Shown: positions 24,761 to 34,951 of the stretch, piece by piece | Position numbering within the stretch: position 1 is the first letter of the stretch | Layout of the letters: the number at the start of each line of letters is the position of its first letter | NCBI GenBank assembly: GCA_023150345.1 | Contig: JAKLLB010000031.1 | Coordinates: 1-40,435, forward strand | Length of the DNA: 40,435 nucleotides | Direction of reading: 5' to 3' | Origin: Aquabacterium sp. | GTDB lineage: Bacteria; Pseudomonadota; Gammaproteobacteria; Burkholderiales; Burkholderiaceae_C | Made by a program: the position numbers and the translations under genes | The notes under the pieces: model-generated | Database searches by the model: none | Told to the model about the DNA's origin: nothing | Seen by the model: the letters and a program-made list of their open reading frames with translations, nothing else

Positions 24761-27298
24761 TCAGACCTTGTTGACCTTCACCGCGCACTTCTTGAAGTCG
24801 GTCTCCTTCGAGATCGGACATGTGGCGTCGAGCGTGAGCTTGTTGGCCAAACGGTGCTCGTCGAAGAACGGCATGAACACCAGCCCTTCGGGCATGCGGT
24901 TGCGACCGCGGGTGTTCACGCGCACCTGGACTTCGCCGCGGCGGCTGGTCACCTTGCACGGGTCGCCGTGCTTGAGGCCGCGCCTGTCGGCGTCCTTCGG
25001 GTGCATCCACACGACTGCATCCGGGAACGCCTTGTAGAGTTCCGGTACGCGGCGGGTCATCGTGCCGGTGTGCCAGTGCTCGAGCACCCGGCCGGTGCAC
25101 AGCCACAAGTCGTAATCGGCATCGGGCTGTTCGGCCGCCGGTTGGTAGGGCAGCGCGTAGACCACCGCCTTGCCGTCGGGCTTGCCGTAGAACTTCAGAC
25201 CCTCGCCGGCCTTGATGTACGGGTCATAGCCCTCCCGGTAACGCCACAGCGTCTCCTTGCCGTTGACGACCGGCCAGCGCAGCCCACGCACCTTGTGATA
25301 GTGGTCGAACTCCCCCAGATCCTTGCCCTTTCCGACGCCGAAGCGGCGGTACTCCTCGAACAGGCCCTTTTGGACATAGAAGCCGAACGCCTCGGATTCA
25401 TCGTTTACGTAGCCAGCCCATGCGTGTGCGTTGACTTTGGCCACCTCTGACGCCGGATAGCGGTCGACTGCGCCGTTGGCGAAGAGCACCTGGTACAGGG
25501 TCTTGCCGCGGAACTGGGGATGCTTGTCCAGCAATTCGGCCGGCCAGACTTCGTCGGTCTTGAAGCGCTTGCTGAATTCGATGTACTGCCACAAGTCACT
25601 GCGCGCGAGGCCCGGCGCCTTCACCTGCTGCCGCCAGAACTGGCCGCGACGCTCTGCGTTGCCGTAAGCGCCCTCCTTCTCCATCCACATGGCCGACGGC
25701 AGCACCAGATCGGCAGCCATCGCCGTGACCGTGGGATATGCATCGGAGACCACGATGAAGTTCTCCGGATTGCGGAAGCCCGGGTAGCGCTCCTGGTTGA
25801 TGTTGGGCCCCGCCTGCATGTTGTTGGTGGTCGAGGTCCAGTAGAAGTTGAGCTTGCCATCCTTGAGCATTCGGTCCTGCAAGACCGCGTGGTAACCCAC
25901 CTCTGCACGCAGTGTTCCCGGCGGCAGGCTCCAGATCTTCTCCGCCACTTCGCGGTGCTGCGGATTGGCGATCAGCATGTCTGCGGGAAGTCGGTGGGCA
26001 AAGGTGCCCACCTCGCGCGCCGTGCCACATGCACTGGGTTGGCCAGTGAGACTGAACGGGCTGTTGCCAGGTTGGCTGATCTTGCCCACCAGCAGGTGGA
26101 CGTTGTAGATCATGTTGTTGACCCAGGTGCCACGCGTGTGCTGGTTGAAGCCCATGGTCCAGAAGGACGTCACCTTGGTCTTCGGGTCGGCATACATCCG
26201 GGCCAGCGCCTCCAGCTTCTCGGGCGGCACGCCGCTCAGCTTGGACGTGTACTCCAGCGTATAGGTCGAAACGAACTGCTTGAACTCCTCGAAGCTGATC
26301 GGCGAGCTGGCCATCGGGTTGCCCTTGACCTTGCCATCGGCCCCCGCATACCCGTTGTTGCCGGCCGCCTGCTCGAGCGGATGGTTGGGCCGCAGGCCAT
26401 AGCCGATGTCGGTCACGCCCTTGTGGAAGGCCACATGGCGAGCCACGAAGGCCTCGTCCACCGCCTTGTGGGTGATGATGTAGTGACAGATGTAGTTGAG
26501 GATCGCCAGGTCGGTTTGCGGCTTGAAGATCAGTTCGGCGTCAGCCACCTCGCACGAACGATGCGAGTACGTCGACAGCACCTGAACCTGTACATGCTGC
26601 GCAGTCAATCGCCGGTTGGTGATGCGGCTCCACAGGATGGGGTGCATCTCGGCCATGTTGCTGCCCCACAGCACGAATGCGTCGGCATGCTCGATGTCGT
26701 CGTAGCAGCCCATCGGCTCATCGGCACCGAACGTGCGGATGAATCCAAAGACGGCACTGGCCATGCAGTGGCGGGCATTCGGATCCACGTTGTTGGAGCG
26801 CAACCCGGCCTTGAAGAGCTTGTTGGCCGCGTAACCCTCCCAGATCGTCCACTGCCCGGACCCGAACATGCCCACGGCTGTCGGGCCCTTGGCCCTGAGG
26901 GCCGCCTTGCACTTCTGCTCCATGATGTCGAAGGCTTCGGTCCAACTGATCGGCGCGAACTCGCCGTTCTTGTCGAACTTGCCGTCCTTCATCCGCAGCA
27001 ACGGGGTCGTCAGGCGGTCGGCGGTGTACTGGATCTTGGCCAGGAAATACCCCTTCACGCAGTTGAGCCCCTTGTTCACCGGCGCATCCGGGTCGCCCTG
27101 GGTGGCCACGATCCGGCCATCCTTGACACCGACGAGCACGCCACAGCCAGTGCCGCAGTAGCGGCACACGCCCTTGTCCCATCGCAGCCCGTCGGGCGCT
27201 GAGCCCTGGGCATGCGCCTCGGGCAGACCGATGCCCGCTGCGGTGGCCGCGGCCGCCGCGGCCTTGTGCTTGATGAACTCACGACGCGTCAGACTCAT
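24761..27298 (-). CDS. napA: Periplasmic nitrate reductase catalytic subunit
   Basis: An 845-residue Mo-bis(MGD) nitrate reductase. A Tat signal ([19 protein letters not shown]) opens the protein and a 4Fe-4S site follows: C45, C48, C52 (CRYCGTGC) and C80 (GLNCVKG). The molybdenum ligand is C178 in [12 protein letters not shown]. The length and the blocks [18 protein letters not shown] and [16 protein letters not shown] are typical of NapA. It reduces nitrate to nitrite in the periplasm and so supplies substrate to the two nitrite reductases on either side. The start overlaps napD by 20 bases. Confidence 0.97.
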   Translation of the reverse strand: MSLTRREFIKHKAAAAAATAAGIGLPEAHAQGSAPDGLRWDKGVCRYCGTGCGVLVGVKDGRIVATQGDPDAPVNKGLNCVKGYFLAKIQYTADRLTTPLLRMKDGKFDKNGEFAPISWTEAFDIMEQKCKAALRAKGPTAVGMFGSGQWTIWEGYAANKLFKAGLRSNNVDPNARHCMASAVFGFIRTFGADEPMGCYDDIEHADAFVLWGSNMAEMHPILWSRITNRRLTAQHVQVQVLSTYSHRSCEVADAELIFKPQTDLAILNYICHYIITHKAVDEAFVARHVAFHKGVTDIGYGLRPNHPLEQAAGNNGYAGADGKVKGNPMASSPISFEEFKQFVSTYTLEYTSKLSGVPPEKLEALARMYADPKTKVTSFWTMGFNQHTRGTWVNNMIYNVHLLVGKISQPGNSPFSLTGQPSACGTAREVGTFAHRLPADMLIANPQHREVAEKIWSLPPGTLRAEVGYHAVLQDRMLKDGKLNFYWTSTTNNMQAGPNINQERYPGFRNPENFIVVSDAYPTVTAMAADLVLPSAMWMEKEGAYGNAERRGQFWRQQVKAPGLARSDLWQYIEFSKRFKTDEVWPAELLDKHPQFRGKTLYQVLFANGAVDRYPASEVAKVNAHAWAGYVNDESEAFGFYVQKGLFEEYRRFGVGKGKDLGEFDHYHKVRGLRWPVVNGKETLWRYREGYDPYIKAGEGLKFYGKPDGKAVVYALPYQPAAEQPDADYDLWLCTGRVLEHWHTGTMTRRVPELYKAFPDAVVWMHPKDADRRGLKHGDPCKVTSRRGEVQVRVNTRGRNRMPEGLVFMPFFDEHRLANKLTLDATCPISKETDFKKCAVKVNKV

Positions 27299-27548
27299 GC
27301 CGGACCTCCTGTTGCGGATCGGGTTCGAACTGGTGGTAGACCATGGCGACGTCGACCACGCCGTCCAGCCCGCCGATGCGGGCGAACAACTCGGTGGTCA
27401 ATCCGTCGGACTCGGTCTCGACGGTGACGATCAATTGGCCTTGGGGAGTGGCGGCGTGGAGTTCCACGCCATCGATTTCTCGCAGTGCGTTGCACACCGC
27501 GGTCACGCGCTCCGGTCTAGCGCCGACGATCAGGCTGGAGATGTTCAT
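27279..27548 (-). CDS. napD: NapA maturation chaperone NapD
   Basis: An 89-residue cytosolic protein of the NapD family with the N-terminal [13 protein letters not shown] and central [28 protein letters not shown]. NapD binds the Tat signal of NapA and holds back export until the molybdenum cofactor is inserted. It is the first gene of napDAGHB, and its end overlaps napA. napE, napF and napC are absent. An FNR-like box lies 89 bases upstream of its ATG. Confidence 0.93.
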   Translation of the reverse strand: MNISSLIVGARPERVTAVCNALREIDGVELHAATPQGQLIVTVETESDGLTTELFARIGGLDGVVDVAMVYHQFEPDPQQEVRHESDAS

Positions 27549-27636
27549 CCTGGTGGAGTTCCTGTCGTCGGTTTTTCGGGAGCGCCTTCGCCGTTGAAAG
27601 CGGAGTCGAGATTACGCCCGTTGTGCAGTGCAGAAA

Positions 27637-27650
27637 TTGATCTCGTTCAG
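27637..27650 (-). promoter_or_regulatory. FNR/Dnr-like box of the nap operon
   Basis: TTGATCTCGTTCAG has TTGA-N6-TCA and misses one base of the full core. Its centre is 95 bases from the napD ATG. If it acts at about -41.5 on the minus strand, the start point would be near 27602, and a weak -10 (TAATCT on the minus strand, 27614-27609) is correctly placed. The fit is suggestive only. Confidence 0.5.
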
Positions 27651-27656
27651 GTTTTG

Positions 27657-27697
27657 CCCCCGGGGGTATCACGCGCGCGATTGTCTAGTCGCGCGCG
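27657..27697. repeat. GC palindromes in the napD-nirS2 gap
   Basis: CCCCCGGGGG (27657-27666) is a perfect palindrome. Just after it, CGCGCGCGA (27672-27680) and TCGCGCGCG (27689-27697) form a perfect 9-bp inverted repeat around TTGTCTAG. They lie between the nap box and the nirS2 box, and could form a hairpin in either leader transcript or insulate the divergent promoters. Confidence 0.5.
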
Positions 27698-27703
27698 CGG
27701 TGT

Positions 27704-27722
27704 TTCTTGATGCAGTTCATCG
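27704..27722 (+). promoter_or_regulatory. FNR/Dnr-like operator of nirS2, copy 1 of a 19-base repeat
   Basis: TTCTTGATGCAGTTCATCG contains TTGATGCAGTTCAT (27707-27720), one base from the TTGA-N6-TCAA core. The whole 19-base string recurs exactly at 30031-30049 before nirC. It ends 70 bases before the nirS2 ATG. The exact repeat suggests selection for binding of one regulator at two promoters. Confidence 0.6.
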
Positions 27723-27792
27723 TCCATTCGCGGGAAATCACCGAAGCTGCGGCTCCCACATAACCTACACCCCCCTCATCCAGGAGCATTGA

Positions 27793-29511
<1,719 letters not shown>

Positions 29512-29537
29512 GCGCGTGCGCCAGGAGTCCATCCAAG

Positions 29538-29852
29538 ATGAAACTCGGTTACCTTCCAATCCTCGCCGCAGCCCTGGCGCTCGCCGGCACGGCAGCCCAG
29601 GCCACCCCTGAGGAAGCGATGAACAAGGCCGGCTGCATGGCCTGCCACGCCAAGGACAAGAAGCTCGTCGGGCCCTCGTTCAAGGACATCGCGGCCAAGT
29701 ACAAGGGCCAGGACGTCGCAGCCAAGCTGTTCGACAAGGTGCGCAAGGGCGGTAGCGGCAGTTTCGGCCCGGTGCCGATGGCGCCGAACCCGGCCGACAA
29801 GATCAACGATGCCGACCTGAAGGCGGCCATTGGCGTGATCCTGAAGTCCTGA
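29538..29852 (+). CDS. nirM: Cytochrome c551/c5-type electron donor
   Basis: A 104-residue exported class I cytochrome c. The signal peptide is about residues 1-22, the heme site is CMACH (C33, C36, H37), and the axial methionine is M81 in FGPVPMAPN. In pseudomonads nirM directly follows nirS and encodes the c551 donor for the reductase; the same position here supports that role. The ATG at 29538 has CAGGAG upstream; an in-frame TTG at 29508 overlaps the nirS2 end and is rejected. It is lysine-rich, as is common for docking to cd1 enzymes. Confidence 0.9.
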   Translation: MKLGYLPILAAALALAGTAAQATPEEAMNKAGCMACHAKDKKLVGPSFKDIAAKYKGQDVAAKLFDKVRKGGSGSFGPVPMAPNPADKINDADLKAAIGVILKS

Positions 29853-29864
29853 TCCGGCAGCGAT

Positions 29865-29891
29865 GACCCCTGGGCCCTCGGCCCCGGGTTC
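29865..29891 (+). terminator. Hairpin after nirM
   Basis: GACCCCTGGGCC (29865-29876) can pair with GGCCCCGGGTTC (29880-29891) with ten of twelve bases matched and a 3-base loop. It starts 13 bases after the nirM stop, with no T-run. It probably ends or stabilises the nirS2-nirM message, since a separate box for nirC lies further down in the same 243-base gap. Confidence 0.5.
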
Positions 29892-30030
29892 ATCGCACCG
29901 CCGATTCTTCGCGGGGCGTGTGCCGTTCGTGCGGCTCGCGCCCCGTTTCGTCTTCGGGCCCCACTCGAACACGCGGGTCGATGCGCGCGCACCCCCAGGC
30001 ATCGCGTGAGTGGCGGGTACCGATACGCGG

Positions 30031-30049
30031 TTCTTGATGCAGTTCATCG
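30031..30049 (+). promoter_or_regulatory. FNR/Dnr-like operator of nirC, copy 2 of the 19-base repeat
   Basis: This is identical to 27704-27722 (TTCTTGATGCAGTTCATCG), with the TTGA-N6-TCAT box at 30034-30047, 48 bases before the nirC ATG. It implies that the heme d1 genes have their own promoter rather than depending only on read-through from nirS2. A second palindrome, CTTGAATCAAG (30063-30073), lies just downstream with the wrong spacing for FNR. Confidence 0.6.
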
Positions 30050-30095
30050 CCGATAGACCTGTCTTGAATCAAGCTGCGCCTGAGTTCAAACCCGT

Positions 30096-30470
30096 ATGAC
30101 CGCTGTGTTGCCCGTATCGCACCGGATCGCCCTGATTGCAGGGTTGGCTGTGTTGGCCGTACCACAGGCCTATGCGGCAGATGCGCCCTCGCCGGCCCGT
30201 CAGATCGAGTTGGTGCGGATGGTGCGACAAGACTGCGGCTCCTGCCATGGCATGCGCCTGACCGGCGGGCTGGGGCCCGCTCTCACCCGCGAAGCGCTGG
30301 CCGACAAGCCGCTCGAGTCGCTCGCGGCCACCATCTTTGCGGGACGGCCCGGCACCCCCATGCCCGGCTGGCGGGCCATGCTCAGCGAGAACGAGGCGCT
30401 GTGGATCGCGCAGCACCTGATGCGCGGCTTTCCCGAGGAGTCGGGACCGACACCCAAGGCCAGCCGATGA
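30096..30470 (+). CDS. nirC: Cytochrome c55X, NirC
   Basis: A 124-residue exported monoheme cytochrome. The signal peptide ends near AYAADA (about residue 28). The heme site CGSCH (C47, C50, H51) sits in the characteristic NirC context QDCGSCHGMRLTGGLGPALT, with methionines in TPMPGWRAML. NirC belongs to heme d1 gene sets and can donate electrons, probably to NirN or the reductase, during d1 formation. Its stop overlaps the nirF start by four bases. Confidence 0.92.
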   Translation: MTAVLPVSHRIALIAGLAVLAVPQAYAADAPSPARQIELVRMVRQDCGSCHGMRLTGGLGPALTREALADKPLESLAATIFAGRPGTPMPGWRAMLSENEALWIAQHLMRGFPEESGPTPKASR

Positions 30471-31714
30471 CCGAACCCATCGCAAACCGCCGCCGTGCCC
30501 TGAAAGGGCTGGGCGCACTGGCCGGCAGCGGTGCTGCAGCGCTGGCTGGCTGTGCCGCGTCGCCAGCGGCACCGACGAGCAGCGCCGCGCCCGTCAACGT
30601 CGGTACCGGGGACCTGGGCTTGGTGATCGAACGTGCCCGAGGCGCCGTCGCGGTGGTCAACACCAGCTCGCCACGGGTGCTGGGCGAGGTCATCGGCCTG
30701 GGCGATCTGTCGCACGCCTCGGTCGTGTTCTCCCGCGACGGCCTGTACGGCTACGTATTCGGGCGCGACGGAGGCTTGACCCGGGTGAATCTGCTCACGC
30801 GCGCCATCGAGCAGCGCGTCATGCAGGCCGGCAACTCCATCGGCGGCGCCATCTCGGCCGACGGCACCCTGGTCGCGGCACAGAACTACACGCCGGGCGG
30901 TGTGAAAGTGTTCGACGCAGGCACGCTCGAACTGCTGGCCGACATCCCGGCGGTCATCGATGCCGGCGGCCCTGGCGCGCGGCTGTCGCGGGTGGTGGGC
31001 CTGGTCGACCTGCCCGGGCGGCGCTTCGCCTTCAGCCTGTTCGACGGCAACGCCATCTGGATCGCCGATTGCAGCAATGCCCGCAGGCCCGTGATTGCAC
31101 GCTACCACGACATCGGGCGCCAGCCCTACGACGCACTGGTCACGCCCAATGGCCGCCACTACATCGCAGGCCTGTTCGGTGAGGACGGCCTCGCCATGCT
31201 GGACCTGTGGGAACAGCCCCCCCGGGTACGACGTATCCTCGCCGGCTATGGCCGCGGCGAACAACCCCTGCCGGTGTACAAGATGCCGCATCTGCGCGGC
31301 TGGGCCGTCGCCGGCTCGCATGCCTACCTGCCGGCGATCGGCCGCCATGAAGTGCTGGTGGTCGACACCCACACCTGGGCCGAGGTCGCGCGCATTCCGG
31401 TGGCCGGCCAGCCCGTTTTCGTGATGGCACGCCCCGATGGCCGACAGGTGTGGGTGAACTTCGCCGTTCCCGACTACCACCGGGTGCAGGTGATCGATAC
31501 GCCCACGCAGAAGGTGGTCAGCACCCTGGAGCCGGGCAAGGCCGTGCTGCACATGGAATTCACGCCGCGCGGCGAGTCGGTGTGGATCAGTTGCCGCGAT
31601 GACAACCGCGTCGAGGTGGTCGACACGCACAGCCTGCGCAGCATTGCGCGGCTGGCGCTCGACGCGCCCAGCGGCATCTTCTTCACCGCGCGCGCCGCGC
31701 GCATGGGGTTCTGA
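30467..31714 (+). CDS. nirF: Heme d1 biosynthesis protein NirF
   Basis: A 415-residue protein with the cd1 propeller fold but no heme c domain. The N terminus has RRRALKGLGALAGSG and a lipobox-like LAGC (around residues 25-28), fitting a membrane-anchored periplasmic lipoprotein, possibly Tat-exported. Propeller blocks such as YVFGRDGGLTRVNLLTR and YKMPHLRGWAVAGSHAYLP are typical of NirF, which acts late in heme d1 synthesis. The ATG at 30467 overlaps the nirC stop; the frame open before it is a nirC shadow. The stop overlaps nirDL by one base. Confidence 0.93.
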   Translation: MTEPIANRRRALKGLGALAGSGAAALAGCAASPAAPTSSAAPVNVGTGDLGLVIERARGAVAVVNTSSPRVLGEVIGLGDLSHASVVFSRDGLYGYVFGRDGGLTRVNLLTRAIEQRVMQAGNSIGGAISADGTLVAAQNYTPGGVKVFDAGTLELLADIPAVIDAGGPGARLSRVVGLVDLPGRRFAFSLFDGNAIWIADCSNARRPVIARYHDIGRQPYDALVTPNGRHYIAGLFGEDGLAMLDLWEQPPRVRRILAGYGRGEQPLPVYKMPHLRGWAVAGSHAYLPAIGRHEVLVVDTHTWAEVARIPVAGQPVFVMARPDGRQVWVNFAVPDYHRVQVIDTPTQKVVSTLEPGKAVLHMEFTPRGESVWISCRDDNRVEVVDTHSLRSIARLALDAPSGIFFTARAARMGF

Positions 31715-32745
31715 TGGGCAGTACGACCGATCGGGTGGACGACTGGCGCCTGGCGCTGCTCAACGACTGGCAGCAGCGCTTCCCGCTCGATCGCGAGCCC
31801 TTCGCGGTGATCGCCCGGCAGCTGGACGTGCCCACGGCGACGGTGCTCACCGGCTACCGAGGCTTGCTGCGCGACGGCACACTCAGTCGCATCGGCGGCG
31901 TCTTCGGTGCCGGCGCCGGTGGCGCAGCACTGCTGGCGGCCATGGCGGTGCCAGCCGCCCGGCTGGAGGCGGTGGCAGCCATCGTCTCGGCCCATCCCGG
32001 TGTCAACCACAACTACGAGCGCGAGAACGAACTGAACCTGTGGTTCGTGATGACCGGACGCGACGCCACTCGCGTGGAGCTGGCGATGCAGGCGCTCGAG
32101 CAGGCCACTGCCGTGCCGGCGTTGCGGCTGCGCATGCAACGCGCCTACCGCATCGATCTCGGATTCGACCTGCGCGGGCGTGTGGCGCCCGGACCGGCAC
32201 CGGTGCGAAGCGCACAAGCCGCGCGCCCGGGCCCGGTGTCCGACGAGGACTGGCCGCTGGCCGCGCTGGTCGAGGACGGGTTGCCGCTGGTCGAACACCC
32301 GTTCGACGCCTGGGCAGAAGCGCTGGGTTGCAGCGTCGAATCGGTGCGCAGTCGCCTGGTGCGATGGCTCGACCAGGGCACGCTCAAGCGCTTCGGTGCG
32401 GTGGTGAGGCACCACGAGTTGGGCTACACGTCGAACGCCATGACGGTCTTCGACGTGCCCGACGCCGAGGTCGACGCTCGTGGTGCCGCACTGGCCGGCC
32501 AACGCGGCGTGACGCTGTGCTACCGGCGCGAGCGGGCGCCGCGGTGGCCCTACAACCTGTACTGCATGGTCCATGGCCGCGACCGCGCCAGCGTCCACGC
32601 CGTGCTCGAGGCGGCCATCGCCGACAGCGGGCTGCAGCATGCTCGCCGCGAGGTGTTGTTCTCGCAGCGCCGCTTCAAGCAGGTGGGCGCCCGCCGGTTC
32701 CGCGATGCGTGGTTGTCCTCCGCGGAGGTCGCGCATGCCGCCTGA
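31714..32745 (+). CDS. nirDL: Siroheme decarboxylase NirDL (fused NirD and NirL)
   Basis: A 343-residue fusion of two AsnC/Lrp-like units, each about 160 residues. Unit one (about 10-155) has the helix-turn-helix-like DREPFAVIARQLDVPTATVL and HPGVNHNYERENELNLWFV. Unit two (about 185-330) has LPLVEHPFDAWAEALG and GVTLCYRRERAPRWPYNLY. NirD, NirL, NirG and NirH together remove carboxyl groups from siroheme to make didecarboxysiroheme. Here NirD and NirL are one chain, while NirG and NirH remain separate. It starts on TGATG with nirF and overlaps nirG by eleven bases. Confidence 0.92.
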   Translation: MGSTTDRVDDWRLALLNDWQQRFPLDREPFAVIARQLDVPTATVLTGYRGLLRDGTLSRIGGVFGAGAGGAALLAAMAVPAARLEAVAAIVSAHPGVNHNYERENELNLWFVMTGRDATRVELAMQALEQATAVPALRLRMQRAYRIDLGFDLRGRVAPGPAPVRSAQAARPGPVSDEDWPLAALVEDGLPLVEHPFDAWAEALGCSVESVRSRLVRWLDQGTLKRFGAVVRHHELGYTSNAMTVFDVPDAEVDARGAALAGQRGVTLCYRRERAPRWPYNLYCMVHGRDRASVHAVLEAAIADSGLQHARREVLFSQRRFKQVGARRFRDAWLSSAEVAHAA

Positions 32746-33232
32746 CACCGATCTGCCCCGCGCGCTCGAGCCCGGCGACGTTCGCCTGATCGAGGCCCTG
32801 CACGGCGGCTTTCCGCTGGTGGACCGCCCGTTCGCCGAGGTGGCGGCCCAGCTCGGCGTGAGCGAGTCCCTGCTCATCGGACGGCTGCGCACGCTGCTGT
32901 CGCAGGGCGTGCTGTCACGGTTCGGCCCGTTGTTCCAGATCGAGCGGGCCGGCGGGCGCTTCGTGCTCGCGGCGCTGCAGGTGCCCGAAGGCCGCTATGC
33001 CGAGGTAACCCGCCTCGTCAATGCCCATGCCGAGGTGGCGCACAACTATCGCCGCGAACACACCTTGAACATGTGGTTCGTCGTGGCGACCGAGAATCCC
33101 GATCAGGTCGATGCGGTGCTGGCCGCCATCGAGCACGAGACCGGTCTGCCGGTCTACGCGTTCCCCAAGGAGCGCGAGTACTTCGTCGAACTGCGCCTGC
33201 CACTCGGACCCGAACCCCATGGCCCTCAATGA
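32735..33232 (+). CDS. nirG: Siroheme decarboxylase subunit NirG
   Basis: A 165-residue AsnC/Lrp-like subunit with LHGGFPLVDRPFAEVAAQLG, LSRFGPLFQIERAGG and AEVAHNYRREHTLNMWFVVAT, typical of NirG. It forms part of the siroheme decarboxylase with NirDL and NirH. The ATG at 32735 lies inside the end of nirDL; upstream in-frame ATGs are inside nirDL and lack family similarity. The end overlaps nirH by 14 bases. No DNA-binding role is implied: the helix-turn-helix fold is retained from Lrp ancestors. Confidence 0.9.
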   Translation: MPPDTDLPRALEPGDVRLIEALHGGFPLVDRPFAEVAAQLGVSESLLIGRLRTLLSQGVLSRFGPLFQIERAGGRFVLAALQVPEGRYAEVTRLVNAHAEVAHNYRREHTLNMWFVVATENPDQVDAVLAAIEHETGLPVYAFPKEREYFVELRLPLGPEPHGPQ

Positions 33233-33701
33233 CTTCGACCGGGCGCTGGTCGCCGCCACGCAAAGCGGCCTGCCGCTGGTGGAACGGCCCTACGAAGCCG
33301 TGGGCGCCATGCTGGGCGTCAGCGGCGAGGTGGTGCGGGAGCGCCTGGCCGCCATGCTGGCCGAAGGTCTGGTGCGACGCATCGGCGCCGTCCCCAACCA
33401 CTACAAGCTGGGGTTCACCGCCAACGGCATGACCGTCTGGGATGTCGACGACGCCCGGGTCGACGAGCTTGGCCAGCGCATCGGGGCCCTGCCAGGCGTG
33501 AGCCACTGCTACCGGCGCCCGCGCCGACTTCCGCTGTGGCCGTACAACCTGTTCGCGATGCTGCATGGGCGCAGTCGCGACGAAGTGGAGCGCCAGGCCG
33601 CCGAGGTGGCCCGTCTGCTGGGCAACGCCTGCAGAGGGCACGAGGTTCTGTACTCCACCGCCATTCTCAAGAAGACGGGCCTGCGCCTGACGGAGAACTG
33701 A
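33219..33701 (+). CDS. nirH: Siroheme decarboxylase subunit NirH
   Basis: A 160-residue AsnC/Lrp-like subunit. It shows SGLPLVERPYEAVGAMLG, VRRIGAVPNHYKLGFTANGMTVWDV and VSHCYRRPRRLPLWPYNLFAM, matching the second half of NirDL in pattern. The start ATG at 33219 overlaps the end of nirG. It is followed by nirJ after four bases. It completes the four-part decarboxylase set (DL fused, G, H). Confidence 0.9.
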   Translation: MALNDFDRALVAATQSGLPLVERPYEAVGAMLGVSGEVVRERLAAMLAEGLVRRIGAVPNHYKLGFTANGMTVWDVDDARVDELGQRIGALPGVSHCYRRPRRLPLWPYNLFAMLHGRSRDEVERQAAEVARLLGNACRGHEVLYSTAILKKTGLRLTEN

Positions 33702-33705
33702 TCCC

Positions 33706-34944
33706 ATGTTCCGCATTTCCCACTTCATGCGCGATCTGGCACAGGCACAGCGCACCGGTGCCTATCCGCCCGCACGAACCGGCCAGCCGCCCGGTCCGGT
33801 GGTCATCTGGAACCTCATTCGCCGCTGCAATCTCACCTGCGCGCACTGCTACGCGCTGTCGGCGGACCACGACTACGCCGGCGAGCTGACGCACGACGAG
33901 GTGTGCACCGTGATGGACGACCTCAAGGCGTTCAGGGTGCCGGTGCTCATCCTCTCCGGTGGCGAGCCGCTGATGCGGCCCGACCTGTTCCGCATTGCCG
34001 AGCGCGCCAAGGCCATGCGCTTCTACGTCGGGCTGTCGACCAACGGCACGTTGATCGACGCGCCGATGGCCGACCGCGTGGCCGCCACCGGCTTCGACTA
34101 CGTGGGCATCAGCCTGGACGGCATTGCCGCCACGCACGACACCTTCCGCCGCCTGGCCGGTGCCTTCGAGCGCAGCCTGGGCGCCGTGCGCCTGCTGCGC
34201 GAGCGCGGCGTCAAGGTCGGGCTGCGCTACACCATGACGGCCATGAACGCGCATGACTTGCCCGCGCTGCTGCAGCTCATGCGCGACGAGCAGGTCGACA
34301 AGTTCTACTTCTCGCACCTGAATTACGCGGGTCGCGGCAACATCCACCGTGCCAAGGATGCCCGCTTCGCAGCCACCCGCGACGCCCTCGACCTGCTGTT
34401 CGATCGCGCCTGGGAAGCGGCCCGCGCCGGACTTGACGAGGAGTACGTGACCGGCAACAACGATGCCGACGGCCCGTGGCTGCTGCACTGGCTGGCCCGG
34501 CGCGAGCCGGACTTGCATGCGCAGTTCGGCGCCGCGCTGCGCGCGCACCTGGTGGCCTGGGGCGGCAATTCCTCGGGCGTGAACGTCGCCAACATCGACA
34601 ACCTGGGCCATGTGCACCCCGACACCATGTGGTGGCACCACGATCTGGGCAATGTGCGCGAGCGGCCGTTCTCGGCGATATGGAGCGACACCACCGAGCC
34701 GTTGATGGCGGGTCTGAAGTCGCGCCCGCGGCCGGTGCAAGGTCGCTGCGCATCGTGCGCGCACCTGGACATCTGCGGCGGCAACACCCGGGTGCGGGCC
34801 CAGCAGGTCACTGGCAATCCGTGGGCCGAGGATCCTGGCTGCTACCTCGACGACGACGAGATCGGCACGGCAACCCCAGGCGAACGCGTCACGGTAACCC
34901 CATTCAGCCACCGCGGGCGCACCCCCGTGGTCGTGGCGGGGTAG
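33706..34944 (+). CDS. nirJ: Heme d1 biosynthesis radical SAM protein NirJ
   Basis: A 412-residue radical SAM enzyme. The SAM 4Fe-4S cluster motif is CNLTCAHC (C41, C45, C48), with SAM-binding LSGGEPLMRPDLF and GISLDGIAATHDTFR. A C-terminal SPASM-like cysteine region (RCASCAHLDICGGN and a later GCY) may hold a second cluster. NirJ removes the two propionate side chains of didecarboxysiroheme to leave the oxo groups of the d1 ring. It lies four bases after nirH and seven before nirN. In many pseudomonads nirE sits at this junction; here it does not. Confidence 0.95.
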   Translation: MFRISHFMRDLAQAQRTGAYPPARTGQPPGPVVIWNLIRRCNLTCAHCYALSADHDYAGELTHDEVCTVMDDLKAFRVPVLILSGGEPLMRPDLFRIAERAKAMRFYVGLSTNGTLIDAPMADRVAATGFDYVGISLDGIAATHDTFRRLAGAFERSLGAVRLLRERGVKVGLRYTMTAMNAHDLPALLQLMRDEQVDKFYFSHLNYAGRGNIHRAKDARFAATRDALDLLFDRAWEAARAGLDEEYVTGNNDADGPWLLHWLARREPDLHAQFGAALRAHLVAWGGNSSGVNVANIDNLGHVHPDTMWWHHDLGNVRERPFSAIWSDTTEPLMAGLKSRPRPVQGRCASCAHLDICGGNTRVRAQQVTGNPWAEDPGCYLDDDEIGTATPGERVTVTPFSHRGRTPVVVAG

Positions 34945-34951
34945 GCCGGCC

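Noticed and set aside
30063-30073. CTTGAATCAAG as a second FNR box before nirC
   Set aside because: The spacing between TTGA and TCAA is one base instead of six, so it cannot be a standard FNR/Dnr site, though it is a perfect palindrome.
31714-33701. NirDL, NirG and NirH as Lrp/AsnC transcription regulators
   Set aside because: They share the Lrp fold, but their order between nirF and nirJ and motifs such as WPYNL identify siroheme decarboxylase subunits.
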